NCBI GenBank assembly: GCA_916048095.2
Contig: OU696583.1
Location: forward strand, 31,001-95,000
Reading direction: 5' to 3'
Source: Sacculina carcini
Taxonomy: Eukaryota > Arthropoda > Thecostraca > Sacculinidae
DNA length: 64,000 nt
The notes under the pieces: generated by a model
What the model was told of the DNA's origin: nothing
The model's database searches: none
Seen by the model: only the letters and a program-made list of their open reading frames with translations
Made by a program: the position numbers and the translations under genes
In this document: piece by piece, positions 20,229 through 39,527 of the stretch
Layout of the letters: each line of letters opens with the position of its first letter
Numbering within the stretch: the stretch's first letter is position 1

Positions 20229-22415
20229 TGAATCGAGGTAAATTTGATTAACTACCCGCACGAAGATACGCGACATATGTGAATGTGATAGATACGCATG
20301 AATATAAAACCGACTGATACTACGCTTAAAGAAACAGTGCAGAATAAAAACTATGATTAAGATGAACAAATAACAAGGCAGGGTAAAGATGATTGCGTAA
20401 AGCTCAGCTGTACAAATGTAGGCGAACAGCGGAAGCTAATTTGAAGGGCACATATCTCAATTTATAAATCCACATCAACCGAGTTATGCGTGAGCCATCG
20501 ATACATATATCAATACGCATGAACCATAGATATACAGCCCCATGAGAAGCATCAGGAACTAATGGCTTGAGGCTAACTCTTGCTCCCACTTTCAAATAAA
20601 TGACAATCAGCTTGTCATCGGAGTATGGGATGATTGTTTCAACTCAGCCTTAATTGCGCGTGTTACTGCACCCCAATTATTGTATTAAATCAGTAAAACC
20701 TTACTCCACCGCCGCTCAGCCTGAGAAAAACATAGGCTCCCAATGGTTTTGCTACAACACCCTATGCTAGTCAACCAATGACTAATAAACAGTTCATTAC
20801 CCATTTTGATATTATAATTTCAATTGGTGTCTGGTGGCACTCCTAATCAGAAAACGCTCGTAAGGGAAACAGATTGGTCGCCAGAATTCCCTGTGTACCG
20901 TTTAACCCGGCACAATCAGGCGCGTGCTCGCTAGCAGCAGCAAGCAGCAAGACCTGAGCGGACATTGTACGCCTCTAGTGGCACATGCGGACACGCGCCA
21001 GTCGCAGCGACACCATTCTACTCCTCCAATGCAGGAGCATTGGTCACAGTGAAAACGGCATGAGCTTCAAATAAAACCAGTTGAAGTAGAAGAAAACAAA
21101 AAGTCGCGAGATTGTGAATCACAAACCGAGTGACTTGAGAAATTGAGTGACAGGCAGTCGATGGCCAACCTTGATTTCGCTATCAGCCTTCCTCTTCTCT
21201 TGTGTTAGTCTGTTAAAGCGCATATGCAGCTCGTTCAGCTGGCTCTGCTGCGAATCCAGCTCCTCCTCGGCTTTCTTCAAATTCTGATCCTTCTGCAACA
21301 ATCTGCGTTGCCAACGAAAGACTACACGTCAAAAGCTCGGTCAAACTTACTTAACATAGCACACCAAATTTCACATGCAACACAAAACCCCTCAAAAATG
21401 AAAAACTAAAAACGTATACGCTCATAGTACTAGTAAAACATGTTTGTCAGTGTTGACGCTGTTCAATGTATCGTGTTAATATGTATTAATTTACACGGGA
21501 CATATCCAAATACATAGACAAAAACACTTGATACGTAAATTTAAATTCCTGTTGCGACTTTTGCTAATTTAATAACATATTTCTAAAGTTGCATATAACG
21601 AATACATAAGCAACGTGTGTAAAACGAGTCATACATGAAAAAAGAAAAAACTTGTATTAAAAAAAATATAATTACACAGGAAACTTGTTTACTGTAGTTT
21701 TGAAAAGAAATTCAAGGTTATCCTACCCAAGTTTTGATAATCCTACCCGACGTAATCAAGGTTATCCTACCAGAGTTTTCAAAATCCCACTTATTCCCAA
21801 AACTTCAATGTTGGGTACCAACAACCCCTGATGGTCGCCTTCAAAATATCTATCATATCCCTAGAACAACCCCAGCCTAATTCCTAAATCAGACTCTACA
21901 TAGGCGTTAGCTTTGCATTTGAATGACATTTAGCAATAAAAACGAAACATATGGGGCAAATCATCTGCACTAATACACCATGCGACTTTGCTTAAACCAT
22001 TTACAAAACGGAAAATTAAATAAAAACGGAATTGACACAGCTTTAAGAAAACTCACTTGGAAGATAGCTCGTCCTTGTCTGAAATAGCGTTGCCAAGATC
22101 AATTTGAAGCTTTGCGCGTTCACCAGCCGTTTCGTCCAGAATAACCCTAGTAGAAGCCAACTCGCCCTCATATAGTGACTTGATATTGTCGAACTCTTTA
22201 GTAGCATCCTGTTCAGAAGCCTTTATCTCCGAATTCAATCGATCATTCTCCTGTTCAAGTGACCGAACTTTCTCGATATAAGCCGCCAGACGATTATTCA
22301 AGCCCACCAGCTCCTCTTTCTCTTGTAATCGAGTCGTACGTGCTGGGCTTGACGGAGACCTCGACCTGGCAGGACTTGATACACTTGAACTCCTGGGAGA
22401 AAGAGTAGAAGTCAT
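7305..22415 (-). CDS. Nuclear lamin (B-type-like), nine coding exons
   Basis: Exons: 22415-22057, 21302-21170, 20183-20046, 19944-19759, 19482-19315, 17487-17309, 15209-14987, 7736-7503 and 7415-7305. All junctions are GT-AG and phases agree, giving 576 residues, near vertebrate lamin B1. The short head (MTSTLSPRS) is followed by coil 1A ([19 protein letters not shown]). The rod end is [18 protein letters not shown] at about 370-387. An LSP site follows, then the nuclear localisation signal KRKR at about 415. The Ig-like tail holds DGKLVSLRN and IASVWAAD, and the last exon begins EVAKRVARP. Lamins polymerise under the inner nuclear membrane. If the last exon reads through, the protein ends THILM and lacks a CaaX cysteine; a further exon is possible. 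The 7.25 kb intron before the eighth exon contains a serine protease gene on the other strand. Confidence 0.93.
8019..9347 (-). mobile_element. Tc1/mariner-superfamily transposon with long TIRs
   Basis: A 1329-bp element flanked by TA dinucleotides. The left end CAGGATATCCACAAAGTCTC and the inverted right end CAGGATGTCCACAAAGTCTC differ at one base, and similarity continues inward for about 60 bp. It contains one transposase coding region on the minus strand. Near-identical termini suggest a fairly recent insertion into the last lamin tail intron, although the transposase is broken. Confidence 0.92.
8149..9166 (-). pseudogene. Mariner-type transposase, frameshifted
   Basis: The start at 9166 ([14 protein letters not shown]) opens a helix-turn-helix DNA-binding region, with [13 protein letters not shown] near residue 60 and [18 protein letters not shown] near 88. 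The frame shifts around 8765-8700 into one carrying [11 protein letters not shown] (first catalytic Asp), SPKVNVWCG and [11 protein letters not shown] (second Asp). A second shift near 8400 leads to the [14 protein letters not shown] block (third Asp in SPD) and a C-terminus at 8149. All three acidic positions can be read, but in different frames, so the copy should not make an active enzyme. No virus or toxin homology is involved. Confidence 0.88.
9420..10640. repeat. About 390-bp AT-rich tandem repeat, 2-3 diverged copies, split by a SINE
   Basis: The words TCATAAACCAGCAATGG (9577 and 9967), GAATTTTGTGTTCTA (9622 and 10370) and CACATCTAAATAAATTATAC (9783 and 10528) recur in the same order. 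Spacing is about 390 bp once the SINE at 10010-10360 is subtracted. No protein coding is seen. It lies in the lamin intron between the mariner element and the protease gene. Confidence 0.65.
10010..10360 (+). mobile_element. tRNA-Val-like SINE, copy A
   Basis: The head at 10021-10090 resembles a tRNA: A-box region GTGGTGCAGTTGTTAGCAC, anticodon loop CTCACAAG (CAC, Val) and B-box GGTTCGAAACC. An unrelated body follows (CAACCCAGCAGTAAATG, CCATGCATTCTG, CATAGCGTGGAGAG), ending in CCTTTTAACCTTTAACC. Copy B at 25778 shares head and body. It sits inside a unit of the 390-bp repeat, so it inserted after that repeat was amplified. Confidence 0.85.
10641..11486. other. AT-rich lamin intron sequence with a recurring GACGGGC word
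   Basis: Words related to CCGCACGACGGGCGGGCTTAA occur near 11235 and 11418 and again near 11800, with a diverged form near 11090. Each is followed by purine-rich sequence. They may be parts of one degraded element. No coding is seen. Confidence 0.35.
11487..11659. mobile_element. Short hAT-type MITE with perfect 8-bp target duplication
   Basis: The ends are CAGAGCCGTTGC and, inverted, CAGAGCCGTAGC. Both flanks are TATATGTA (11479-11486 and 11660-11667), an exact 8-bp duplication as made by hAT transposases. The interior is rich in GGGGCCCC runs and has no open frame. Related sequence with three tandem copies of its end lies at 38978-39100. Confidence 0.9.
11660..12319. other. Lamin intron upstream of the nested protease gene
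   Basis: AT-rich sequence with another GACGGGC-like word near 11810 and no long open frame. The 3' part is the promoter region of the plus-strand protease gene. Confidence 0.35.
12320..12326 (+). promoter_or_regulatory. TATA box of the nested protease gene
   Basis: TATAAAT lies 61 bp upstream of the ATG at 12387. A start about 30 bp downstream would fall near the CAGTCA at 12358. This gives an intronless gene its own promoter inside the lamin intron. Confidence 0.6.
12387..13898 (+). CDS. Secreted CUB-type trypsin-like serine protease, intronless
   Basis: A single 503-codon frame with a TATA box upstream and a poly(A) signal downstream. Residues 1-22 look like a signal peptide. Residues about 61-187 resemble the degenerate CUB-like domain of arthropod CUB serine proteases ([32 protein letters not shown]). 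Activation is predicted between K249 and I250 (KIVGGSE), as for a zymogen. The catalytic triad is His292 (TAAHC), Asp345 (NDIALVKL) and Ser450 (QGDSGGPL). Asp444, six residues before the serine, predicts trypsin-like cleavage after Lys or Arg. It is likely extracellular; its substrate is unknown. It lies wholly inside the lamin intron 14986-7737 on the opposite strand. Codon choice is GC-rich and the frame is intact, arguing for function. Confidence 0.95.
   Translation: MRMKVMLATSMVIPLLATATVMQPNSSSPDAQARWVPRAHHQPATTTRHHHDQQRDNAHVCAGMQVEISAPSSTPHYDSLNLSYNALADAVWTSWTFDCSAAAITITCTHVHLSRARQEFVLAQSGDGDQYVMMMNDTYSSNDAAFDDDEVQMPGHHAQLHFTATNGRLSVFLWAQPATHTQPKLRCLIGKQLADTTTAASSNATITTSASTDDLIIVYDNETHSDIDTESRQVACGAAGHHLQHQHHKIVGGSETLAHQYPWMAALIMAGRSTPFCGCSIINTRYVVTAAHCVHHLYASVGGVARLQVLVAKHRLGYDRDQKRFMASQVIVHGRFNVPTKLSNDIALVKLRTSLAPLMTRPERHVAPVCLPRGACLDCWAGSKAVVAGWGRLGTGVPRPPPYTLRHAAVPILPHMLCRRRYATAGIPITNSMLCAGVRSGEKDACQGDSGGPLMVPSQRATYTLVGIVSFGVGCGRPGYPGVYTHVASYVHWISRYTPVMFA
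14310..14315 (+). terminator. Poly(A) signal of the nested protease gene
   Basis: AATAAA lies about 410 bp after the stop at 13898, in AT-rich sequence. It is the first canonical hexamer I noticed downstream. Confidence 0.5.
14316..14986. other. Lamin intron between protease gene and tail exon
   Basis: No repeat family or gene was recognised here. A 78-codon plus-strand frame at 14726-14962 looks random. Confidence 0.35.
15215..17145. repeat. CA-rich satellite with an 810-bp higher-order duplication
   Basis: About 1.9 kb built from 22-26-bp variants of CACACAAATACGTACACATA, differing by T/G at TACATA/TACGTA and by A/T/G before AATACG. Segment 15485-16294 recurs at 16295-17104 with essentially identical order of variants, for example 15541 with 16351, 15721 with 16531 and 16201 with 17011, always 810 bp apart. 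Stop codons are rare, so it produces frames of over 650 codons on both strands; these are artefacts. It lies in the lamin intron between the rod-end exon and the tail exon. Confidence 0.95.
17937..19097. mobile_element. Non-autonomous hAT-type element with exact 8-bp target duplication
   Basis: The ends are TAGGGCTATCCAAAT and, inverted, TAGGGCTGTCAAAAAA. The flanks are GACATGAC at 17929-17936 and 19098-19105. The interior is AT-rich with many AGGTTACTTTT-like words and no transposase frame. It sits in a lamin intron. Relatives are at 41764-43019 and, truncated, at 4640-4910. Confidence 0.88.
19106..19200 (+). repeat. SINE tail fragment shared with 66-275
   Basis: GTGCCAGCCGGGGCCGTGAG followed by GCTTTG matches the tail of the element at the left edge. 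No tRNA-like head is seen here, so this is a 5'-truncated or partial copy next to the hAT element. Confidence 0.6.
20198..20226. repeat. (CA)n microsatellite beside a lamin exon
   Basis: An uninterrupted CA run starts about 15 bp upstream, in transcript sense, of the acceptor of the 20183-20046 exon, where it forms a TG run near the splice site. Confidence 0.85.
20230..21169. other. Lamin intron, no recognised feature
   Basis: Unique-looking sequence with a GC-rich patch near 20920-21030 (AGCAGCAAGCAGC and nearby). No exon or repeat family was recognised. Confidence 0.3.
21303..22056. other. First lamin intron, short internal repeat
   Basis: Contains three imperfect copies of AAGGTTATCCTACC-like words at 21714-21775, otherwise AT-rich. 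No coding is seen. Confidence 0.35.
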
Positions 22416-22669
22416 TTTACGGAAAAAATTCGCAGACATCCTCAAAACAAGCCTATAACTATACCACAAAAACAAACAGCCTCAAAACGTACAAATAAAG
22501 CGCGATCTCAAAGAGGGCGTCGAATTCGCCGACGCGTCTTATGAAGTCATACACGCTAATTGTGTACACATGCTAACTAAAAAATCTTGTTTGTTACAGT
22601 TTTTGTATATATAAATTAACTGAATTTGCTTGCATTTTATAAAAACTAAACAATCAATCAATCAATCGG

Positions 22670-23935
22670 ACTTGTCTTTTGGGGTGGTTTATTAGTGACA
22701 TCTAGTGGAAACAAAATGAACTACAGGCTGGCAGCTTTTTCCGCCTATAATTTGGCGAATTTTGTCGATTTTCGCTCCGGTTGACCGTTTTTTCGTGACA
22801 CTTGCAATATCCTCCAGTTTCTGTGCACGCGTATTCATTTTCCCTTGTTGGGAGTTATTTGGTTGGTTATTTGCACGTTTTTCTGTTTTTCGGGTTTATT
22901 GTATTTATTAGGTTGGTTATTTGCACTTTTTTCTCAGGGTTTTTTTCTGTGTGTTTTTCCCTATGTATATTTTTTACCCTCTAATAATTTCTAAGCATGC
23001 GTATTGGTTTTCCGCTTGTTGAGATTTATTTGCACTTTTCATTTTTTTCAAGTTTGTTTTGTACTTCTGTTGTGTTTTGTTTGTGTGTGCCCTTCCTTCA
23101 GTTGTTCATATTTTCCATTTTGTATTTTCGTGTGCTTTACCTAATGCATGGTGTTTGTTGCCTGTGTTTCTGGTGGTGGATATTTTCTGTTTATTCGGGT
23201 CACGTGGTGATGGTATGCAGTCATTGAGAAATGACACCTAGTGGACGTCCATCAGCCTCCAGATTTATTGTACCGACCGCAGAAATTATGAGCAATACAC
23301 AAATCGGAGAAGTGTTCAATATAGTTGGTATGTCATCGCAGTGACCTAATCTAACTTAACCTAGTGCAAATAGCAAACCAAATAAATATGTTACAGGCCG
23401 ATTAGCTTGTAAAAGCAGACATAAAGAACAAAAACAAAAGATGTATTAGAAGACGGGCGCGCGGGGGCATTGCAGCCCCACGCGCGCCCACAAGACACCA
23501 CACACCGACCAACAATCTACGACGCTCACGCAACGACTCCCGAAACATGGCGCCACCACGTGGCACGCGCAGTCAGCAAACCGGACAATCCACCATTCAA
23601 ACGCACGCTCATATACACATACAGCACCTTCACTCACACTCATACACAATATCCAGCACTAATCTATTACAAAATACAATAAATCACAAAACCGAAAAAA
23701 CGTGCAGATAACCAACCAAATAACTCCCAACAAACAAAAAACAAACACGCGTGCGCAGAAACGGAGTTTTTAGCACTCGTAGACTGAAAAAAGTCACATC
23801 AACCAAAAAAGTAATCGAAAACTGACTAACGGAGCAGAAAACGACAAAATGCACCAAATTATAGGCGGAAAAGACCGCCAACTTGTAGTTAATTGTTTTG
23901 CCACCAGATGTGACTAATAAAACACACTAAAACAC
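22670..23935. mobile_element. DNA element with long imperfect inverted ends
   Basis: The left end (TATTAGTGACATCTAGTGG, CCGCCTATAATTTGG, GTTGGGAGTTATTTGGTTGG) reappears inverted at 23690-23930 (CCAACCAAATAACTCCCAAC, CCAAATTATAGGCGG, CCACCAGATGTGACTAATA). The arms are about 230 bp and diverged by perhaps a fifth. The interior holds TTTGTGTG-rich sequence and a GC-rich hairpin at 23452-23497. No transposase was recognised. It lies between lamin and LC8, upstream of lamin. Confidence 0.72.
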
Positions 23936-24169
23936 AAGTAATCCCAATTTATTTTTATTTTTTTCGTAATAACTGTAGTTTTTCAAACATTTGACCGTAG
24001 AATAATGTTTTCCCAAATATCGTATTTTCTGATTATATCAAATCACCAATTCTCTTGGTTTTTAATATAATTAATTATTTTAGCTTTTTGACCTGACAGT
24101 TTTTTATTGTGCTAATGCTATAAGCCCCTTTTGAGTTGAGTACGCAATAACATTCAGAATAACACGGTT

Positions 24170-24445
24170 TTATGGTTACGTTAGATTAAATTAGATTACA
24201 TTGGATTATGTTAGATTATATTTGGCCAGGTTAGATTAAGCTGGTTACGTTAGGTGAGGTTGGTTAGGTGAGGTTAGGTTAAGCTTTGATAGATTATGTT
24301 AGGTTAGGAAAGGTCGGGTTTGGTTAGCTTTAGGTTTGGTTAGGTTAGTTTTGGTTGGGCCAGTTTCGGTTGAGGAGATTGATTAGGTTTATTAAATTGG
24401 TTATGTTAGGTCAGTTTAGGTAAGGTAAGATAAGGTTACCTACTA
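24170..24445 (+). repeat. Degenerate TTAGG-like tract
   Basis: A dense run of GGTTAGGTTAGG-like words with many variants (TTAGATTA, TTACGTTAGG, GGTGAGGTTGG). TTAGG is the common arthropod telomere unit. The degeneracy suggests an old interstitial or transposon-derived tract. A complementary CCTAACCTAACC tract lies at 40650-40730. Confidence 0.6.
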
Positions 24446-25170
24446 CCATTATCTACTACCATTTTGGCCAACGCTTGACGATAACTTGATGTGATGCATA
24501 TCAACGCATATCGCATATAAATGCAAATCACCATGTCACTACGCGTATCGATGCATATCAAATTTCATCAAACGTATCCAGCAAATATAAATGGAAAACA
24601 GTATTAACGCAAATTCAATCCCAATTGCATTTCCCAAGTGAATTGCATTGATGCAACTAAAAAATGAACATTTGTAAATGCCTCATAAGTATACCCAATC
24701 ATTATTTCACTGCAGTATACATGAAATTGTATTAGAGTGTTTCTTGGCGCTTTCAAACGCACCTATACATAAAATGAATGTTGTTAGGCTTTTTAGCCTG
24801 TTGTACTCGAATGTACAACGCTAAGAACGCCAAGGTCGATGCATTCAGGTTCAGTTTGGTTTCTTGCAGACCGTAGATATAATGTATTACTGTATAATTA
24901 TAATTACTTGATATCTTCTGTCCTCAAATCATTTTCGCTATATAAATTTCTGAATTAATATTTACTAGCAATTTGGTTGAGATTTTGAATCCGATTTATG
25001 TGGAATCAGAGGGTTCTAGGCATACATTCAAAATTACCTTCGTCGCCTCGCTACTTGGTAGCTTTGTCTATTGTGAATACTGTGTTGGTCGTGTGCTTAC
25101 GTCAATTGTATTTTCAAATTGTTGGTCGGAGTTTTGTCATTATTTAGAGCTAGATAAATTGCTCTACAAT
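24446..25170. other. 5' flank of the LC8 gene
   Basis: AT-rich with several GCATATCAA-like words near 24500-24560. No clear TATA box or 5' untranslated exon was recognised. The LC8 frame is open upstream to an ATG at 24973, but the conserved start is 25171. Confidence 0.3.
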
Positions 25171-25440
25171 ATGAGTGATCCTAAAGCAGTTGTCAAGAAT
25201 GCTGATATGAGTGAGGGCATGCAGCAGGATGCTGTGGATTGTGCAACTCAAGCTCTTGAAAAGTACAATATTGAAAAGGACATTGCTGCTTTTATCAAGA
25301 AAGAATTCGACAAGAAGCATAATCCTACCTGGCATTGTGTTGTTGGAAGAAATTTCGGCAGTTATGTTACTCACGAGACGAAGCATTTCATCTACTTCTA
25401 CTTGGGCCAGGTTGCTATACTGCTGTTTAAATCTGGATGA
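25171..25440 (+). CDS. Cytoplasmic dynein light chain LC8 (DYNLL type), intronless
   Basis: A single exon encodes 89 residues, exactly the LC8 family length. Recognisable blocks are [59 protein letters not shown] and [20 protein letters not shown]8 is a homodimeric hub that binds short TQT-like motifs in dynein intermediate chain and many other partners. The start MSDPKAV is chosen because LC8 proteins begin there. Changes from the usual sequence are few and conservative (Phe in IAAF, His in DKKH, Val in HCVVG). The absence of coding introns, where animal LC8 genes often have one, suggests a retrocopy that kept its frame. Confidence 0.95.
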   Translation: MSDPKAVVKNADMSEGMQQDAVDCATQALEKYNIEKDIAAFIKKEFDKKHNPTWHCVVGRNFGSYVTHETKHFIYFYLGQVAILLFKSG

Positions 25441-25777
25441 TTTTGTGCTTTGTTGGAACACTGACAAATTGAACGGTATGTTTTCTGGCTCTGTTCGTCA
25501 ATTTGAAGCTTCAAACGGTTGAATTTGTTATCCATTCCAAGTTGGGTTTGGACGGCTCTGTGACATTTCATTAAATTATAATTGTGATATTTGCACGTTG
25601 AGTCTTCATTGGTGTCCATTGTAGTATGTTTGTTTGTGTTAATATATGTTGGAGATGTATGGAGCTTTTTATTACTACTTGTGTTTTGGTTAAGGGGATC
25701 AATATTGGCTATATACTGGATTGTGAGCCCATCAGTGTCGAAGCTAGTATTGAGGCCAGTTCTGGCAGGCTTTGTGG
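25441..25777. other. LC8 3' flank
   Basis: Likely 3' untranslated sequence followed by spacer. ATTAAA-like hexamers occur near 25572 but no clear canonical poly(A) signal was settled on. Confidence 0.3.
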
Positions 25778-25974
25778 ACCCCGTGGTATAGTGGTTAGCG
25801 CACCCGCCTCACAAGCGGTAGGTCCGTGGTTCGAGCCCCGTGCAGAACTTCTTGGTCGAATTCTATAATCCAACAGTCCCTGTCCACCCAGCAGTAAATG
25901 ATTCCAGATATCAGTAATGTGTTGTGCCATGCATTCTGTGAGGTGACCCTCCCTGATACGTCTCACCTGGTATT

Positions 25975-26410
25975 CTCACCTGGTGGGCTTCCTGGACCCC
26001 GACTGCGAGAGCGGTTCTCTGTACGAGGACCAAAGAAGCCGCACACTGCTGATGCGCCAACTCTAGATAGCAGAATGAACTGGGAGAGACAGCAATAAGA
26101 ATGAGAAAAAAAAAACGAACAAAAAACAAACAAAAAAGGTTGTTTTTGAGGGGAAAGAGTTAGATGGAAGAAATAAAACCCGATATTAGCAATAATCAAA
26201 TAATAACTCCCCGAGATGGTTAGATAAGGTAGATTTGAACTTGCCCAGGCTATCTACGGAAACTACATTTTTAGGCAGAGAATTCCACAGTGCGACGTGT
26301 CTCATATTGAAGGAACGTTTACGTATGTCCAGTCTGCATACGTATGTCCAGTCTGCATACGTATGTCCAGTCTGCATACGTATGTCCAGTCTGCATACGT
26401 ATGTCCAGTC
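25975..26410 (-). mobile_element. LINE 3' end inserted in the SINE
   Basis: The minus-strand frame from about 26330 to 26186 reads SFNMRHVALWNSLPKNVVSV, then FKSTLSNHL and LLFDYC before a stop. This is the C-terminal block of a CR1/Jockey-like ORF2 (the VxLWNSLP signature). Downstream in transcript sense is a T-rich run at 26100-26140. It is 5' truncated by the 19-bp repeat array. Confidence 0.75.
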
Positions 26411-26412
26411 CT
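26320..26412. repeat. 19-bp tandem repeat, five copies
   Basis: TACGTATGTCCAGTCTGCA is repeated about five times with virtually no divergence, ending in TACGTATGTCCAGTCCTTCG. Near-identity points to recent expansion. It lies at the junction between LINE and SINE sequence. Confidence 0.9.
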
Positions 26413-26549
26413 TCGTACTTGTGGCGCCATAGCGTGGAGAACGTTGGTTCTGTGGTGGCAGCGATCTGTACGTAGCACACCTGTGTGTTAATAAGCTCCG
26501 GCTTCTGCCCATGTAACAGCTGTCACTTAGGCCTCTAACTCTTTAAGGG

Positions 26550-26850
26550 TCGGTTAAAGTCTTCTTCGGCTCAGCGGTACGTTTCAGATCGACTACGATC
26601 TAACGGTGCAGAATAATGGAAATCGAATGGGGTTTGAGAACCTTAACTAGAGAAAATTGACACATTTCGTCTTAGTATGTTGATTTAGATCAGCGGGTCT
26701 TGTCGACCTTGATCACGTGTTATTAGCGTTTTAAGTGCGCATCAGCCAGTTTGGAATACATGGCGCGCCTCACTGTGTGCCCGTCTACAGTGTTGACTCC
26801 CGGTAGACTCAAACCCGCTGAATTAAAAGTATACACATCAGGTTTTTACT
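26550..26850. other. Possible rDNA-derived fragments in inverted arrangement
   Basis: The plus strand at 26808-26830 reads ACTCAAACCCGCTGAATTAA, close to the conserved 28S 5' end (ACCCGCTGAATTTAAGCATA). On the minus strand at about 26710-26670, AAGACCCGCTGATCTAAATC resembles the same region. Only short stretches match, so this may be chance or a diverged pseudogene. Confidence 0.25.
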
Positions 26851-29440
26851 TCATTTGTAAATTACTTTAAAATAGTCTAGATATCGCGCACTTGTATTAC
26901 TGGACTATTAGACACAAAACAAAACAAGCAAGCACACCCATATTTGTATAGGTAAATAACGGAGTACAAATATTCAACAGTAAATAAACGGACCACACAG
27001 AACGACTGCAGGAGCTCAAGCAACCTTGAATTACCCAAAAACAATACTTGAAAAACTCATAGGTACACACGCACACACGCAAATATTTACCAAATGTACA
27101 TTTCCGAGACATTTTCAAGCGCGACCAATTATCGTACAAGCCACAGGAAAATATCCAATAGGAACAGACGTACGCGTACATGCACACAAAATGAACAAGT
27201 TGGGTTACGTGAATGATACTGACTATCATATAAGCAAGCACGACGGAGCACCAACAAAAGCGATATTGTACAAACGTCATGGTGCAACTCTCAAATCACA
27301 CTGCCCTCATGTTACCAGGAACACAACGAACCTAGACGCATACACAAGTCCGCCGCTACTCAAAAAACGACGTTACACGAAGCGGCACAGTGCTGTGGAC
27401 GCAATTAATACGAGCACCACTCATCAACATCGACACAACATCGCAGGCAGCTTGTCGTGCAATGAACTGACAATGACTGAGCACGTAAAACCAAATTGAA
27501 GCCCAATCTACACGTCAAATGTGCTACATAAGCGGCAAAAAGCAACAAGATTGCAAAAATAACGAAATACATATAGTTGTTATCGATTGACCATTATTAC
27601 CGTGTACAACTTGCCCGAGTAAAATTACACGGCGATAATAAAAGAATGATTTTGCCTTGAGAAGAGGGAAATTAGTACCAGTTGCAGCGTTATTGTAGGT
27701 TGAGCAAAACCTTGTACGAAATGAACAAACTTCACAGCGTTTCAATCAGACACCAACCGACAATAAATATTCACAAAGAAACCAAACAGGAAAATCAGCC
27801 GCCACAAGGGTACAGCTTGACCTGTCAACTGAACAGCGTCGTATGAACACGGGCCCGCAAACACTGCCTAATTGGATTGCATGCACAGATTGGTGCGCCC
27901 CGTTTCGCGTGTTCACATACAAATTCAGATACAAGTGATGCCAAGGTTTTTAGATACAATTCAGTATGAGCAGGGATTAGCGTTGTCGACTGTTAGACTC
28001 AGTCATTGCCACAACCACGGCGCCATCAAAAGCACACACACAACAGCTGACATCTAAAACACTATGTTATGTCGAGACAGATCAGTGATACAGAGCAACA
28101 GACAGCATCACACTCGGGGCATTCGCACGTGACACGCGGCACAATGATGATTGGCTCAAATAGCGTCGTGTACCGATTACGACCAACTCGGCACGAACAT
28201 CTACTGCATGAAAACATTGAACAATAACGTGCTAGCCAACCCAGCACATACACGCGCATCACACCAATACATCGACCAGAACCAACAACATTCAATGATG
28301 AGTCCACCCAGCCTCACACACCGCCTGAAACACACACACACACACACACGTGCTTTACTGAACAACATGTGATAAAACTCGAATGAAAGCAAAGAAACAC
28401 GTGTGATAAGCTAACCTTGTTCAAATGAACGAGTCTACGGGGATTCAACATGCAACAGAGCAATGTCGACGCAAATGATCCTGCATTTGCGGCTTTCTAA
28501 ATACGTTGATGAATTTGAAAGCTCTACTGAGAACCACTTTATCATGACAATGTAAGAAAATATTAATGCACACTATTGCCGATGTTTCAAAGACTGGAAT
28601 ATTGAAAAGGAAAATTAGAATATTGCCATCTAACTCGAATATTTTTTTGACTAAAACATCATCAACTTGTCCACATCATAAGTACATTATCCACATCAAA
28701 CACGAATGCGATTATAAAGGAAAAGGCAAATCAAAAACAACATGATTGCGTGAGATAAAATAATGAACAAATTCATTAAAATAATTTCAACCTAATTGAT
28801 CGTGAAAATCAAAGGCATATAACATATTGAGTACGTGTAAAAATAACGCTAAAACGCAATAATTCAACAGAGTGAAACAAGCGAAATTTGAAAAAGCACC
28901 GAGGTTTTAGTATACTAAATTTCCAAAAACCGATTGAAATTCGTTGAACAAAATATAATTGTGAAAATACTAGGGGAATATTTGTGTACGATAATGTACA
29001 AACATTATATTTCGAGAACAACATCCAAAATTGTTGTTGAGAACTATATATAAAGTTAAGAGCAATGCATCGCTACCAATCAGCACAATCTAAGTGTCTT
29101 ACGATATGAACAACTTTTGATCCAATCCCTGAATGTATGCTTACAAGCACAATATATGACAAGCACGTACTAGCTACAACGCTACAAACGACAAGTTTCA
29201 AGCGCCGAACGCGATATCGCATGTTCTGAGAGTATTTGAGAACTGATAAAGATGCAAACTCCTGCTACCTTCCCACATAATACTCATACATCACTGTATG
29301 AGTATTACATAGATTAGTGTGAGAGTATGGCAATAGCCAGTTATACAATACACATCTAACATCACCGCAATGCCGATAATCAGCCAATTCTTGCCTTGAG
29401 CTGGAAGTGGACTGTCAGTGAGTCATAGCAGTGTCATCGC
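26851..29440. other. Extradenticle 3' untranslated region and/or spacer
   Basis: AT-rich sequence between the SINE and the extradenticle stop at 29441. It includes a (CA)n run at 28330-28350 and a 157-codon plus-strand frame (27026-27499) of no recognised family, which I treat as chance. Part is probably the extradenticle 3' UTR on the minus strand. Confidence 0.35.

Positions 29441-39527
<10,087 letters not shown>

Larger units (their letters stand above)
25778..26540 (+). mobile_element. tRNA-Val-like SINE, copy B, interrupted by a LINE fragment
   Basis: The head at 25782-25840 has GTGGTATAGTGGTTAGCGC, loop CTCACAAG and B-box GGTTCGAGCCC. The body matches copy A up to about 25970 (CACCCAGCAGTAAATGATTC, CCATGCATTCTG). 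It resumes at about 26410 (TTGTGGCGCCATAGCGTGGA) to the end near 26535. The intervening 430 bp is foreign and carries LINE sequence, so the SINE was hit by a later insertion or recombined. Confidence 0.82.

Noticed and set aside
27026-27499. 157-codon plus-strand frame
   Set aside because: No recognisable family, biased low-complexity composition, and a position in the likely exd 3' UTR on the opposite strand.
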